A stretch of 64,000 nt of DNA from Streptomyces sp. NRRL S-87 (lineage in GTDB: Bacteria > Actinomycetota > Actinomycetes > Streptomycetales > Streptomycetaceae), in assembly GCF_000719335.1 (NCBI RefSeq), contig NZ_JOGB01000013.1:57594-121593 (forward strand), written 5' to 3'. The notes below the pieces were generated by a model. That model ran no database searches. It had not been told where the DNA came from and worked only from the letters and a program-made list of their open reading frames with translations. Below are positions 19,698-27,865 of the stretch, piece after piece; position 1 is the first letter of the stretch, and every line of letters begins with the position of its first letter. A program made the translations under genes and the position numbers.

Positions 19698-20429
19698 TCA
19701 GCCCCCCGCCGCGAGGCGGCGGAGGAGGGCCGGCAGGGCCGTGCCGATCGGCTCCCGGACCACCTCGTCGGCGCGGTCGTCGTACGGGGTCGGCTCGGCG
19801 TTGACGACGATCAGCCGGGCCCCGTGGTCGGCCGCCACACCCGCCAGGGCCGCGGCCGGCTGGACCTGCAGGCTGGTGCCGACGGCCACGAACACCGAGC
19901 AGCCCTTGGCCACGGCCAGCGCCTGCCCCAGCACCACGGGGTCGAGGGCCTGGCCGAACATGACGGTGGCCGGCTTGAGGATCCCGCCGCACCCCCGGCA
20001 CGCCGGGTCAGGCTCGCCGGCCCCGACCCGGTCGAGGGCCTCCTGCATCGGCGCGCGGGCGTGGCAGCGCGTGCAACTGGTCTCCAGGGCCGTGCCGTGC
20101 AGCTCCAGCACCTTGCGGGCCGACAGCCCGGCCCGCTGGTGCAGGCCGTCCACGTTCTGGGTGAGGACGCGGACCGGGATCCCGGCCCGCTCCAGCTCGG
20201 CCACCGCCACATGGGCCGCGTTCGGCTCGGCGGCCAGGGCGCCCACGTCGCGGCGCATCAGCCAGGACCGGCGACGCACCTCCGGATCGGCCATGTACGC
20301 GTCGTACGTGACCAGCTTCTCGGCTTCGGGGTCGCGCCGCCACAGCCCGTTCGGACCCCGGTAGTCGGGGATCCCGGAGTCGGTGGAGATGCCGGCACCG
20401 CTGAGGATCGCAACAAGAGGCTTGCCCAT
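19698..20429 (-). CDS. Sir2-family NAD-dependent protein deacylase (sirtuin)
   Basis: Removes acyl groups from lysines using NAD+. It is 243 aa, typical of short bacterial class III/U sirtuins. Motifs are GAGIS and DYRGPNGLW (NAD binding), TQNVDGLH with the catalytic His, and a zinc ribbon with two Cys pairs (SCTRC and ACRGC). Nucleotide-site motifs VGTSLQVQPAA and VNAEPTPYD follow. The ATG at 20429 opens directly into the Rossmann strand (PLVAILSGAGIS). In bacteria such enzymes often act on acyl-CoA-synthesising enzymes; the nearby propionyl/methylmalonyl genes make that plausible here but do not prove it. Possibly co-transcribed with the upstream acetyltransferase gene (61-nt gap). Confidence 0.93.
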   Translation of the reverse strand: MGKPLVAILSGAGISTDSGIPDYRGPNGLWRRDPEAEKLVTYDAYMADPEVRRRSWLMRRDVGALAAEPNAAHVAVAELERAGIPVRVLTQNVDGLHQRAGLSARKVLELHGTALETSCTRCHARAPMQEALDRVGAGEPDPACRGCGGILKPATVMFGQALDPVVLGQALAVAKGCSVFVAVGTSLQVQPAAALAGVAADHGARLIVVNAEPTPYDDRADEVVREPIGTALPALLRRLAAGG

Positions 20430-20490
20430 GCGGCGAGGGTACGCAGGTCACGGGGGGTCGACGAAAGGATTTTCGCCCCCCGGGGCGCGG

Positions 20491-21024
20491 TCAGCCCTGG
20501 TACTGGGTGAGGTCGATCTCGTACATCCGCAGCGGGTGGCCGTGGGCAGGGTGCACCGTGTCGAGGCACGGGGTCATGCCGAGCTTGCGCATGACGTTCT
20601 CCGAGGCCCGGTTCTGCGGCCGGCAGATGCTGACGACCCGGTCCAGCCCGCGGTCCTGGAGGGCGAACTCCAGCGAGGCGTGCGCGGCCTCCGAGGCGTA
20701 CCCCTGGCCCCAGAACGGGCGGCCCAGCCGCCAGCCGATCTCGACGGCCGGCAGCACCTCGGGGAGGAAGTGCGGCACGGACAGGCCCGCGAAGCCGGCC
20801 AGCTCCCCGGACCCGAGCAGCTCGACGGCGAACAGGCCGAAGCCCTCCTCGTCCCACTCCTCCTCCCACCGCTCGATCGAGTCGGCGGTCTCCTCCAGGT
20901 TCCGGGGCCTGCCGTCGCCGATCCAGCGCATGACCTCGGGGTCGGCGTGGATCTCGGCCATCGGGACGAGGTCGTCGTCCTCCCAGCGGCGCAGGCGGAG
21001 ACGGGGGGTGAGGATCTCGGTCAT
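20491..21024 (-). CDS. GNAT-family N-acetyltransferase (RimJ/RimL-like)
   Basis: A 177-aa acetyl-CoA-dependent acetyltransferase of the RimJ/RimL subgroup. It starts MTEILTPRLRLRRWEDDDLVPMAEI, the usual first strand and helix, and has the acetyl-CoA pyrophosphate loop FWGQGYASEAAHASLEFAL and the C-terminal RASENVMRKLGM signature. The ATG at 21024 is preferred because the fold begins there; the ribosome-binding site is weak. Substrate unknown: RimL-like enzymes modify ribosomal protein N-termini, but many relatives detoxify small molecules. It sits between a cyclic-nucleotide-binding protein gene (28-nt gap) and a sirtuin gene on the same strand, so an acetylation/deacetylation unit is possible. 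Confidence 0.85.
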   Translation of the reverse strand: MTEILTPRLRLRRWEDDDLVPMAEIHADPEVMRWIGDGRPRNLEETADSIERWEEEWDEEGFGLFAVELLGSGELAGFAGLSVPHFLPEVLPAVEIGWRLGRPFWGQGYASEAAHASLEFALQDRGLDRVVSICRPQNRASENVMRKLGMTPCLDTVHPAHGHPLRMYEIDLTQYQG

Positions 21025-21052
21025 ACGGCCATCCTGCCGCATCCCTGGACCG

Positions 21053-21520
21053 TCACAGCACGCCGCTGCCGGAGTGCGGGGCATAGAGGTCGATCATCCG
21101 GATCCGGGCCGTCTGGAGGCGGTGGGCCAGGATCCGGCCGACCCAGTGGCCGAAGGACGCCCCGAAGGCGAGGTCGGCGTCCATCAGCATGCGCACGGCC
21201 CGGGCGTCGAACTCGTGGGTCCGTACCGGCGTCATGGCCTCGCAGCCGAGCTGCCAGACGTAGGGCGGGAACAGCCAGGACCAGCCCACCAGCTCCCCGG
21301 GTCCGAGGCTCTCGATCGCCACCGGGCGGCGCCGGTAGGGGACGACCATGTCGAGGGCGACGGTGCCGGACCGGACGATCCAGAACCGCTCCGCGGGCGC
21401 GCCCTCGTCGAAGAGACGGGCGCCGACCGGGAAGTTCACCTCGCGCGCCAGGGACATCAGACGCTCCCGGTGCGCGGGGGAGAGGGCGGCGGCTATGCGG
21501 GTGGGTGACGGTGTGCCCAT
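21053..21520 (-). CDS. Cyclic-nucleotide-binding domain protein without DNA-binding domain
   Basis: A 155-aa protein made almost only of a Crp-type cNMP-binding beta-roll: REVNFPVGARLFDEGAPAERFWIVRSGTVAL, then the phosphate-binding-cassette region ESLGPGELVGWSWLFPPY. The C-terminus ends after one helix (HWVGRILAHRLQTARIRMIDLY), where Crp family proteins would continue into a winged helix; no HTH is present. It may therefore be a sensor that regulates a partner protein. GGAGG lies upstream of ATG 21520, supporting this start over an upstream extension. It heads a possible minus-strand operon with the acetyltransferase and sirtuin genes; known mycobacterial examples link cNMP domains to acetyltransferase control, here only an analogy. 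Confidence 0.8.
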   Translation of the reverse strand: MGTPSPTRIAAALSPAHRERLMSLAREVNFPVGARLFDEGAPAERFWIVRSGTVALDMVVPYRRRPVAIESLGPGELVGWSWLFPPYVWQLGCEAMTPVRTHEFDARAVRMLMDADLAFGASFGHWVGRILAHRLQTARIRMIDLYAPHSGSGVL

Positions 21521-21898
21521 GACGACCTCCGGGGGACGAGCCTCTTCCAGTGTCACCGCACCCGGCGCCGCGGGCACCGCTCGGTGCCGAACGGCTTCGG
21601 CCCGGGTCCGGAGGGCCCGGTGCCGGTGGGTGCGGGGCGGGGCCGACGGGGGTGCGGTCACTGTGGGTAGCGTGGGCTGCACCCAGGGGTGACGCCCGGT
21701 CCGGATGCGGGGTGCGGGCCCCCGTTCCCCGTCCGTGCGTACGTACGAGCGCCCGGTCCGCGGCAGGAGGCCGACCTCCGGAATTCGGCCCGGGCCGACT
21801 CACCCCGCGGTTGCCGACGGGTCCGGCCTTGTACAACGGTACGGTCGCCGCGTCGGGTCGGCCCGCCGTGGAACGTCGCCATGCGAAGGGGCATTGCC
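21521..21898. other. Divergent intergenic region, cNMP protein / Rossmann oxidoreductase
   Basis: A 378-bp GC-rich spacer. The one notable element is a perfect palindrome, TTGTACAA (21829-21836), 63 nt upstream of the oxidoreductase start. No convincing -35/-10 pair or ORF was found. Confidence 0.4.
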
Positions 21899-22594
21899 AT
21901 GCGTTATGCAGTACTGGGCACCGGCATCGTCGGCCGTACGCTCGCCGCCCGACTCGTCTCCCTCGGCCACGAGGTCGTGATCGGCACCCGTGACCCCCGC
22001 AACACCCTGGCCCGGGCCGAGCCGGACGAGCACGGGCTCGCCCCGTTCGCGCGGTGGCAGGCCGAGAACGCGGCCGTCGGGCTGGCGTCCTTCGCCGACG
22101 CGGCGGCCGGCGCCGAGGCCCTCGTCAACACCACCTCCGGATCCGCCACCCTCGCGGTGCTGGACTCCGTGCGCCCCGGCGACCTCGACGGCAAGGTGCT
22201 CGTCGACATCGCCAACCCCCTGGACTTCTCCCAGGGGTTCCCGCCCGGACTGAACCCGGTCAACACCGACAGCCTCGGCGAGCAGATCCAGCGCGCCCAC
22301 CCCGCCCTGCGCGTGGTCAAGACCCTCAACACCATGAACTGCCTGGTCATGGTGGACCCCGCCCGGGTGCAGGGCGAGCACACCGTGTTCATGTCCGGGG
22401 ACGACGCCGACGCGAAGAAGTCCGTCGCCGAACTCCTGGGCTCCTTCGGCTGGTCCGACGAGAGCATCATCGACCTCGGCGGCATCGAGACCGCCCGCGG
22501 CACCGAGATGCTCCTGCCGGTCTGGCTGCGGCTGATGGGCGCCCTGGGGCACACGGACTTCAACTTCCACATCCAGGGCGCGCGGCGGCACTGA
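21899..22594 (+). CDS. NADP-binding Rossmann-fold oxidoreductase, F420-dependent NADP reductase-like
   Basis: A 231-aa protein of the NADP_Rossmann/F420-oxidoreductase family. It starts MRYAVLGTGIVGRTLAARLVSLGHEVVIGTRDP, a GxGxxG dinucleotide-binding fingerprint whose TRDP segment favours NADP. Typical further sequences are LVNTTSGSATLAVLD, VLVDIANPLDFSQGFPPGL, VKTLNTMNCLVMVDP and MSGDDADAKKSVAELLGSFGW. The real substrate could be F420, NADP or another hydride acceptor. ATG 21899 is the start at the fold boundary, with GAAGGGG upstream; an in-frame ATG 18 nt earlier is an alternative. A single gene, with an alpha/beta hydrolase gene downstream. Confidence 0.85.
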   Translation: MRYAVLGTGIVGRTLAARLVSLGHEVVIGTRDPRNTLARAEPDEHGLAPFARWQAENAAVGLASFADAAAGAEALVNTTSGSATLAVLDSVRPGDLDGKVLVDIANPLDFSQGFPPGLNPVNTDSLGEQIQRAHPALRVVKTLNTMNCLVMVDPARVQGEHTVFMSGDDADAKKSVAELLGSFGWSDESIIDLGGIETARGTEMLLPVWLRLMGALGHTDFNFHIQGARRH

Positions 22595-22671
22595 CCGCCG
22601 ACTGCACGGTTCGACGGCGGCGGCGACGGCGGCGGCGACGACGGCTCGACGGCAGCGGCAGCGGCAACGGC

Positions 22672-22722
22672 CGCGGTGACGGTCCGTCGGGCTGGCGGTG
22701 CGACGCGGTGACGGTCCGTCGG
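22672..22722. repeat. Two 19-bp direct repeats with internal palindrome
   Basis: CGCGGTGACGGTCCGTCGG occurs at 22672-22690 and 22704-22722 (32-bp period), between the oxidoreductase stop and the hydrolase start. Each copy contains the palindrome GACGGTCCGTC. It may be an operator pair, a transcript hairpin pair, or a simple duplication. Confidence 0.6.
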
Positions 22723-22797
22723 ACGCGGGACCGGACGGACCGCGACACGGCCGAAAGGCGCTGGCGGCGGCGCGCACCGCCCGACCAGACTGGAACC

Positions 22798-23580
22798 ATG
22801 GAAACCACGGTGCCGGTGCGCGACGGTGAACTCTGGGCCGACGACTCGGGAGGGGACGGGCTGCCGCTCGTCCTCCTCCACCCGGGCGTCGGCGACTCGA
22901 CGACGTGGGACCCGGTCCTCCCCGCCCTGACCGCGGGCCGCCGGGTCATCCGTTACGACGTGCGGGGCTACGGCCGCTCGGCCGCCCCCACCGTCTCGTA
23001 CTCCCTGGTCGAGGACCTCCGCGCGGTCCTCGACCACTTCGGGCTGGCGCGCGCGGTCCTGGTGGGGTCGAGCATAGGCGGGGCCACCGCCATCGGACTG
23101 GCCCTGGACGCCCCGGAGCGGGTGGCGGGGCTGGCGCTGGTGGTGCCCGGGGTCACCGGGGTCGACCTCATGCCGCCCGGGTTCTTCGAGGAACTGGAGA
23201 AGCTGGCCACAGTGGGCGACACCGAGGGCATCGTCCGCCTCGGCCTGGGCTTCTGGGGCAGGGCCGGCGGCAGCACGCCCGAGGCGGATCCGGTCGCCGC
23301 GGCCGCGCTGCGGGCGGCGCTGCCGGCCTGGTTCAGCAACTACGGTCGCCAGGAGCCGGGGGCGCCCGCCTACGACCGGCTGGGCGAGATCACGGCGCCG
23401 ACCGTGCTGGCGCTGGGGGAGCAGGACCAGCCCGAGCTGGTCCGCGTCAACGAGGAGATGGCCCGCCGGATCCCCGGGTGCCGGCTGGTGCGGCTGGCCG
23501 GCTCCGACCACTACCCGACGCTGCGCGAGCCGGAGGCCGTGGCCCGGCTGATCGCCGAGCTGTACGCCGAGAGCGACTGA
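22798..23580 (+). CDS. Alpha/beta-fold hydrolase
   Basis: A 260-aa soluble hydrolase. The oxyanion-hole motif is LHPGVGDSTTWDPV, and the nucleophile elbow is GSSIGG with the catalytic Ser. Asp lies in LALGEQDQPEL and His in GSDHYPTLREPEAV, completing the triad. Family members with this layout are esterases, lactonases (3-oxoadipate enol-lactonase-like) or haloperoxidase-like enzymes; the substrate cannot be read from sequence. ATG 22798 lies at the conserved start, with the SD region weak. No operon partner is obvious: a 203-bp repetitive gap precedes it and a 149-bp gap follows. Confidence 0.88.
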   Translation: METTVPVRDGELWADDSGGDGLPLVLLHPGVGDSTTWDPVLPALTAGRRVIRYDVRGYGRSAAPTVSYSLVEDLRAVLDHFGLARAVLVGSSIGGATAIGLALDAPERVAGLALVVPGVTGVDLMPPGFFEELEKLATVGDTEGIVRLGLGFWGRAGGSTPEADPVAAAALRAALPAWFSNYGRQEPGAPAYDRLGEITAPTVLALGEQDQPELVRVNEEMARRIPGCRLVRLAGSDHYPTLREPEAVARLIAELYAESD

Positions 23581-23729
23581 GGCCGGCCCCCCGGACGGGA
23601 CGGCCCGGGCCGGACGCCGCGGACGGGACACCCTCGCCGGGCCGTCCGGACGGGACTCCTCCGGACCGGCTGCCGGATCCCGGGCCCGGACCGGATGCCC
23701 CGGACCCCCGGCCGGAGGACCATGGGCCC

Positions 23730-24851
23730 ATGGACGACGGACGGTGGGCCGGGGTCAGCGGGCCGGCGCGGGTGGCGGCGGCCGGCGAGGGCATCGGGGC
23801 GGACGAGCTGGCGCTGGCCGCCCGCAACCACGGGCTGCCGCTGGAGGCCCTGCGCTACGACGTGACGCCCCCGGGGCTGCACTACACGCTCGTGCACTAC
23901 GACATCCCGGTCGTGGACGCGCGGAGCTGGCGGCTCGGGATCGGCGGCCGGGTGCGCCGCCCGCTGAGCCTGGACCTCGCCGCGCTCCGGGCCCTGCCCG
24001 CCGCCACCCACCGCGTCACCCTCGAGTGCGCCGGCAACGGCCGGGCCCGGCTCAGCCCGCGCCCGGTCAGCCAGCCCTGGCTCACCGAGGCCGTCGGTAC
24101 GGCCGACTGGACCGGCGTACCGCTGCGCGTGCTGCTCGCCGAGGCCGGAGTGGCCGCGGACGCCGTGGAGGCGGTGTTCACCGGTGCCGACCACGGCGTC
24201 GAGCGCGGTGTGGAGCAGGACTACCGGCGCTCCCTGCCGCTCGCCGTCGCCACCGACGCGGACCGCGAGGTGCTCGTCGCGTACGCCATGAACGGGGCGG
24301 AACTGCCACCGCAGCACGGGTACCCGCTGCGGCTCGTCGTACCCGGCTGGTACGGCATGGCCCACGTGAAGTGGCTGCGCGACGTCGAACTGACCGCCGC
24401 CGCCTTCACCGGCTACCAGCAGGCCGTCGCCTACCGGTTGCGCCGCGATCCGGACGATCCCGGCGAGCCGGTGACCACCATCGACCCGCGGGCCCTGCTC
24501 CTCCCGCCCGGTTTCCCCGACTTCATGTCCCGGGCCCGCGTGGTGGCCCCCGGGCCGGTGGCCCTCGAGGGCCGCGCCTGGTCGGGCGGGGCGCCCGTAG
24601 CCCGCGTCGAGCTCAGCGCCGACGGCGGGGCGGGCTGGTGGCCCGCCGACCTCGCGCCGCCGGGCGAGCACCCGTGGGCCTGGCGGCGCTTCACCGCCAC
24701 CTGGGACGCGCAACCCGGCGCGCACGCCCTCGCCGTCCGGGCCACCGACGCGGCCGGCCGCACCCAGCCGCTCGACCCGGACCTCGCCTGGAACCGCGGC
24801 GGCTTCGCCAACAACCTCGTCCAGCGCGTCACGGTCCACTGCCTGGCCTGA
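23730..24851 (+). CDS. Sulfite oxidase-like molybdopterin oxidoreductase
   Basis: A 373-aa cytosolic molybdenum-cofactor enzyme of the sulfite oxidase/nitrate reductase superfamily. The Moco domain includes PPGLHYTLVHYDIP, the cofactor Cys in VTLECAGNGR, the active-site segment VGTADWTGVPLRVLL and LPPQHGYPLRLVVPGWYGMAHVKWL. A C-terminal Mo-co dimerisation (Ig-like) domain follows (LEGRAWSGGAPVARVELSADGG). No heme-b5 domain, signal peptide or membrane anchor is seen, so the electron acceptor is unknown. ATG 23730 is preceded by GGAGG at some distance; another ATG at 23722 is out of frame. A solitary gene. Confidence 0.9.
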   Translation: MDDGRWAGVSGPARVAAAGEGIGADELALAARNHGLPLEALRYDVTPPGLHYTLVHYDIPVVDARSWRLGIGGRVRRPLSLDLAALRALPAATHRVTLECAGNGRARLSPRPVSQPWLTEAVGTADWTGVPLRVLLAEAGVAADAVEAVFTGADHGVERGVEQDYRRSLPLAVATDADREVLVAYAMNGAELPPQHGYPLRLVVPGWYGMAHVKWLRDVELTAAAFTGYQQAVAYRLRRDPDDPGEPVTTIDPRALLLPPGFPDFMSRARVVAPGPVALEGRAWSGGAPVARVELSADGGAGWWPADLAPPGEHPWAWRRFTATWDAQPGAHALAVRATDAAGRTQPLDPDLAWNRGGFANNLVQRVTVHCLA

Positions 24852-25686
24852 GCCCGGACCGCCCCGCCGCCCGTCCGGCCCGCCCCCCGTGCGGACCGCT
24901 CCCGGCCCGCCACTCATCCGGCCCGCCACCCGCCGCCCGCCCAGCCCGCCGCCCGCCCCCCGTGCGGACGGCCGCCCGGCCGGTCCGCACCCTCCGGGAT
25001 GGCTCGACTCCCCCTCGCGCCCGGCCCCCTACCGGCGGTACGCTCCCGGCGGCCCACCTCCTGGCCTGGACCAACTCCCCCCGCCCAGGCCGCGCCCGCC
25101 CCACCCCCCGAGGGCTGACCCACCCCTCTGACCTGCGACGCAGGGACCCCCAGGGGTAGGGGCAGGGGCCGGACAAGGGTTTTCCCGGTATCCGGTTCAC
25201 CTGCCCTTTGCCTACTGTCTGTGCACCGGCGATCTCCCCGGCCGAACGACCGGTCCGTCACACCCCACAAGACGCGACCTTCGTGTGCGCCGGCCGATCC
25301 CGGACCGCAGTTGCCCCGCTTCATCGTCGCGGCGGAGGCAACCGGGGGAGCAGCGGAGTCCGGGGCGCGTGAGCAGCGCGTCCCGGCCCGCGGAACGGCA
25401 CAACCGTGGCTCATCCCCACCGCACCGTGCACCACCGCAGCACGTACCACGGCACCACCGCACCATCGCAGCAGCGCCGCCCGCGGTCCCTCCGCGTACC
25501 ACCGCACCACCTCGCGATCGCGCCCCCCACGACCAGGTGTCACGCACCACCGCACCACGACACCGCATCCGCGACCGCGCCGCGGCCCCCGGCGCCCTGC
25601 GACGCACACCTCCCACACATGCTCCATCCCGCCGCTTGTCCGGCATGCCCGGAAACGGTGCGGCGGGCCCCGCGAAAGGGCACACC
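24852..25686. other. Long intergenic region upstream of the subtilase
   Basis: An 835-bp gap between same-strand genes. The first 250 bp are extremely GC-rich, with Pro/Arg-coding shadow frames only. Around 25150-25220 composition becomes more AT-rich (AAGGGTTTTCCCGGTATCC), the likeliest subtilase promoter zone. At 25418-25558 lies a degenerate repeat cluster, listed separately. No RNA gene was recognised. Confidence 0.5.
25418..25558. repeat. Degenerate ACCACCGCACC repeats upstream of the subtilase
   Basis: ACCACCGCACCA or a close variant recurs at least three times (25453-25465, 25498-25510, 25545-25558), with partial copies at about 25418 and 25429. Spacing is irregular (about 45-47 bp between the main copies). 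The tract would lie in the 5' untranslated region if transcription starts near 25200. Confidence 0.55.
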
Positions 25687-27519
25687 TTGCACGCTTCCAG
25701 GCGCAGGCTCATATCCGTCGTGGCGATCTCGGCCACGCTGCTCGGCACCGCCGCCACCAGCTCGATGGCGCTCACGCACCCGTCGGTGGCCCGTGCGGCG
25801 GCCACCGGCCGGGCGCTGCCCCCGGCGGCCGCCCCCACCGGCGCGGCCCCCGTCGAGAACCTGATCGTCGGCTACAAGTCCGGTGCCACGGAGGCACGTT
25901 CCAACACGGCCGCGGACGCCGACGCCAAGGCCAAGGGTGCCAAGGCCGGCGAGAAGGTCGGCTTCGAGCGCCGCCTCGGCACCGGTGCCGCCCTCGTCGA
26001 CCTCGGCGGCAAGCTCTCCGCCGCCGACGCGGCCGACGTCATGGCGCAGTTCCGCGCCGACCCGGACGTGGCCTACGTCGAGCCCGACGCCCGCGCCTAC
26101 GCCATGGCCGTCACCCCCGACGACACCGAGTACGCCAAGCAGTGGGACCTCTTCGAGGCCACCGCCGGCATGAACGTCCCCGCCGCCTGGGACAAGTCCA
26201 CCGGCACGGGCGTCACCGTGGCGGTCATCGACACCGGTTACGTCGCCCACTCCGACGTCGCCGGGAACATCGTCCCCGGCTACGACTTCATCTCCTCCTC
26301 CACCGCCGCCCGTGACGGCAACGGCCGCGACAACAACCCGGCCGACCAGGGCGACTGGAGCGCCGCCGGCGAGTGCGGCACCGGTTCCAAGGCCAGCGAC
26401 TCGTCCTGGCACGGCACCCACGTGGCCGGCACCATCGCCGCCAGCACCAACAACGCCAAGGGCGTCGCCGGCATCGCGTACGGCGCCAAGATCCAGCCGG
26501 TGCGCGTGCTCGGCAAGTGCGGCGGCGCCACCTCGGACATCGTCGACGCCATCACCTGGGCCTCCGGCGGCACCGTCTCCGGCGTGCCGGCCAACCCGAC
26601 CCCGGCCAAGGTCATCAACATGAGCCTCGGCGGCTCCGGCGCGTGCACGACCACGTACCAGAACGCCATCAACGCGGCCGTGGCCCGCGGCACCACCGTG
26701 GTCGTCGCCGCCGGCAACAGCAACGCCGACGCCAGCGGTTTCTCGCCCGCCAGCTGCAGCAACATCATCACCGTCGCGTCCACCAACCGCACCGGTGACC
26801 GCTCCTTCTACTCCAACTACGGTGCCACCGTGGACGTTTCGGCCCCCGGTGGCGAGACCCGCCGCGCGACCGACACCCCCGGCACCGTCACCACCCCCGA
26901 GAACGGCATCCTCTCGACGCTGAACAGCGGCACCACCACGCCGGGTTCGGAGATCTACAAGCCGTACCAGGGCACCAGCATGGCCGCCCCGCACATCGCC
27001 GGCCTCGCCGCGCTGCTGCTCGGTGCCAAGCCCACCCTCACCCCGGCCCAGGTCGAGTCGGCCATCAAGAACACCGCCCGCCCGCTGGCCGGCACGTGCA
27101 CCGGCGGCTGCGGCACCGGTCTCGCCGACGCGGCCGCCGCCGTGGCCTCGGTCACCGGCACCCCCAACCCGGGCGGCGGCACCTTCACCAACACCACCGA
27201 CCTCTCGATCCCTGACAACGGCCCCGCCGTCTCCTCGGCGATCAGCGTCACCGGCCTGACCGGCAACGCCCCGGCCACCCTCAAGGTCGCCGTGGACATC
27301 AAGCACACCTACCGCGGTGACCTCGTCATCGACCTGGTCGGCCCCAACGGCACCGTCAAGCGCCTGAAGAGCTCCTCCGGCGACAGCACCGCCAACCTGA
27401 ACACCACCTACACCGTGGACGCCTCGGCCATCCCGGCCAACGGCACCTGGCAGCTGCGGGTGCAGGACGTCGCCGCCGCCGACACCGGCTACGTCGACTC
27501 CTGGAGCCTGACCTTCTGA
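25687..27519 (+). CDS. Secreted subtilisin-family (S8) serine protease with P-domain
   Basis: An exported endopeptidase of 610 aa. It has a Sec signal peptide (HASRRRLISVVAISATLLGT, cleavage likely after AAATSSMA or a later Ala), an I9-like propeptide (residues about 50-140, ending DPDVAYVEPDARAYA) and an S8 domain with Asp in VAVIDTG (about 181), His in HGTHVAG (242) and Ser in GTSMAAPH (about 431). A P/proprotein-convertase beta domain occupies about residues 500-610 (LKVAVDIKHTYRGDLVIDLVGP). TTG 25687 is chosen: it is preceded by GAAAGGG at good spacing and starts the charged n-region. ATG 25645 is an in-frame alternative with a poor ribosome-binding site. Substrate unknown; such proteases are typically secreted late in growth. 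Confidence 0.92.
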   Translation: MHASRRRLISVVAISATLLGTAATSSMALTHPSVARAAATGRALPPAAAPTGAAPVENLIVGYKSGATEARSNTAADADAKAKGAKAGEKVGFERRLGTGAALVDLGGKLSAADAADVMAQFRADPDVAYVEPDARAYAMAVTPDDTEYAKQWDLFEATAGMNVPAAWDKSTGTGVTVAVIDTGYVAHSDVAGNIVPGYDFISSSTAARDGNGRDNNPADQGDWSAAGECGTGSKASDSSWHGTHVAGTIAASTNNAKGVAGIAYGAKIQPVRVLGKCGGATSDIVDAITWASGGTVSGVPANPTPAKVINMSLGGSGACTTTYQNAINAAVARGTTVVVAAGNSNADASGFSPASCSNIITVASTNRTGDRSFYSNYGATVDVSAPGGETRRATDTPGTVTTPENGILSTLNSGTTTPGSEIYKPYQGTSMAAPHIAGLAALLLGAKPTLTPAQVESAIKNTARPLAGTCTGGCGTGLADAAAAVASVTGTPNPGGGTFTNTTDLSIPDNGPAVSSAISVTGLTGNAPATLKVAVDIKHTYRGDLVIDLVGPNGTVKRLKSSSGDSTANLNTTYTVDASAIPANGTWQLRVQDVAAADTGYVDSWSLTF

Positions 27520-27711
27520 TCCACCCCCCCCCGGGGGTTCCGGGACGGCCGCCCCCACGGACCACGGGCCACCCCCCACACACGGGCCACCCCCCACGGC
27601 CCCGGCCCCACCGCCCCGGAACCCCGTCCCCCCACCTGCACGCCGTCCCACCGGACACGGACCCCCATCCCGGCCCGTTGGTACGGACCACACACAGCCT
27701 CGGACCTGCCG

Positions 27712-27828
27712 CTACGCCTCGTACGGCAGGTCCGACGGCATTTCGGGAACCCAAACCTCCACCTCGGTGATTTCTGCGTCACACTCCGGTGTCCGCGAGG
27801 CGGCAGACCTCGTATCCTCAGCGCTCAC
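27712..27828 (-). CDS. Possible 38-aa peptide upstream of the LuxR regulator
   Basis: A short open frame antisense to and overlapping the regulator's upstream region. It starts at GTG 27828 and encodes an acidic peptide ending ITEVEVWVPEMPSDLPYEA. Unlike its surroundings, the segment is not rich in Arg/Pro and codon third positions are mixed, so it is either real, leader-like or simply promoter sequence. The ribosome-binding site is poor. I do not recognise the peptide. Low confidence. Confidence 0.18.
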   Translation of the reverse strand: MSAEDTRSAASRTPECDAEITEVEVWVPEMPSDLPYEA

Positions 27829-27865
27829 AGGAACGGCACAGGACCGAGACGCGGGAGGCTGTTGC

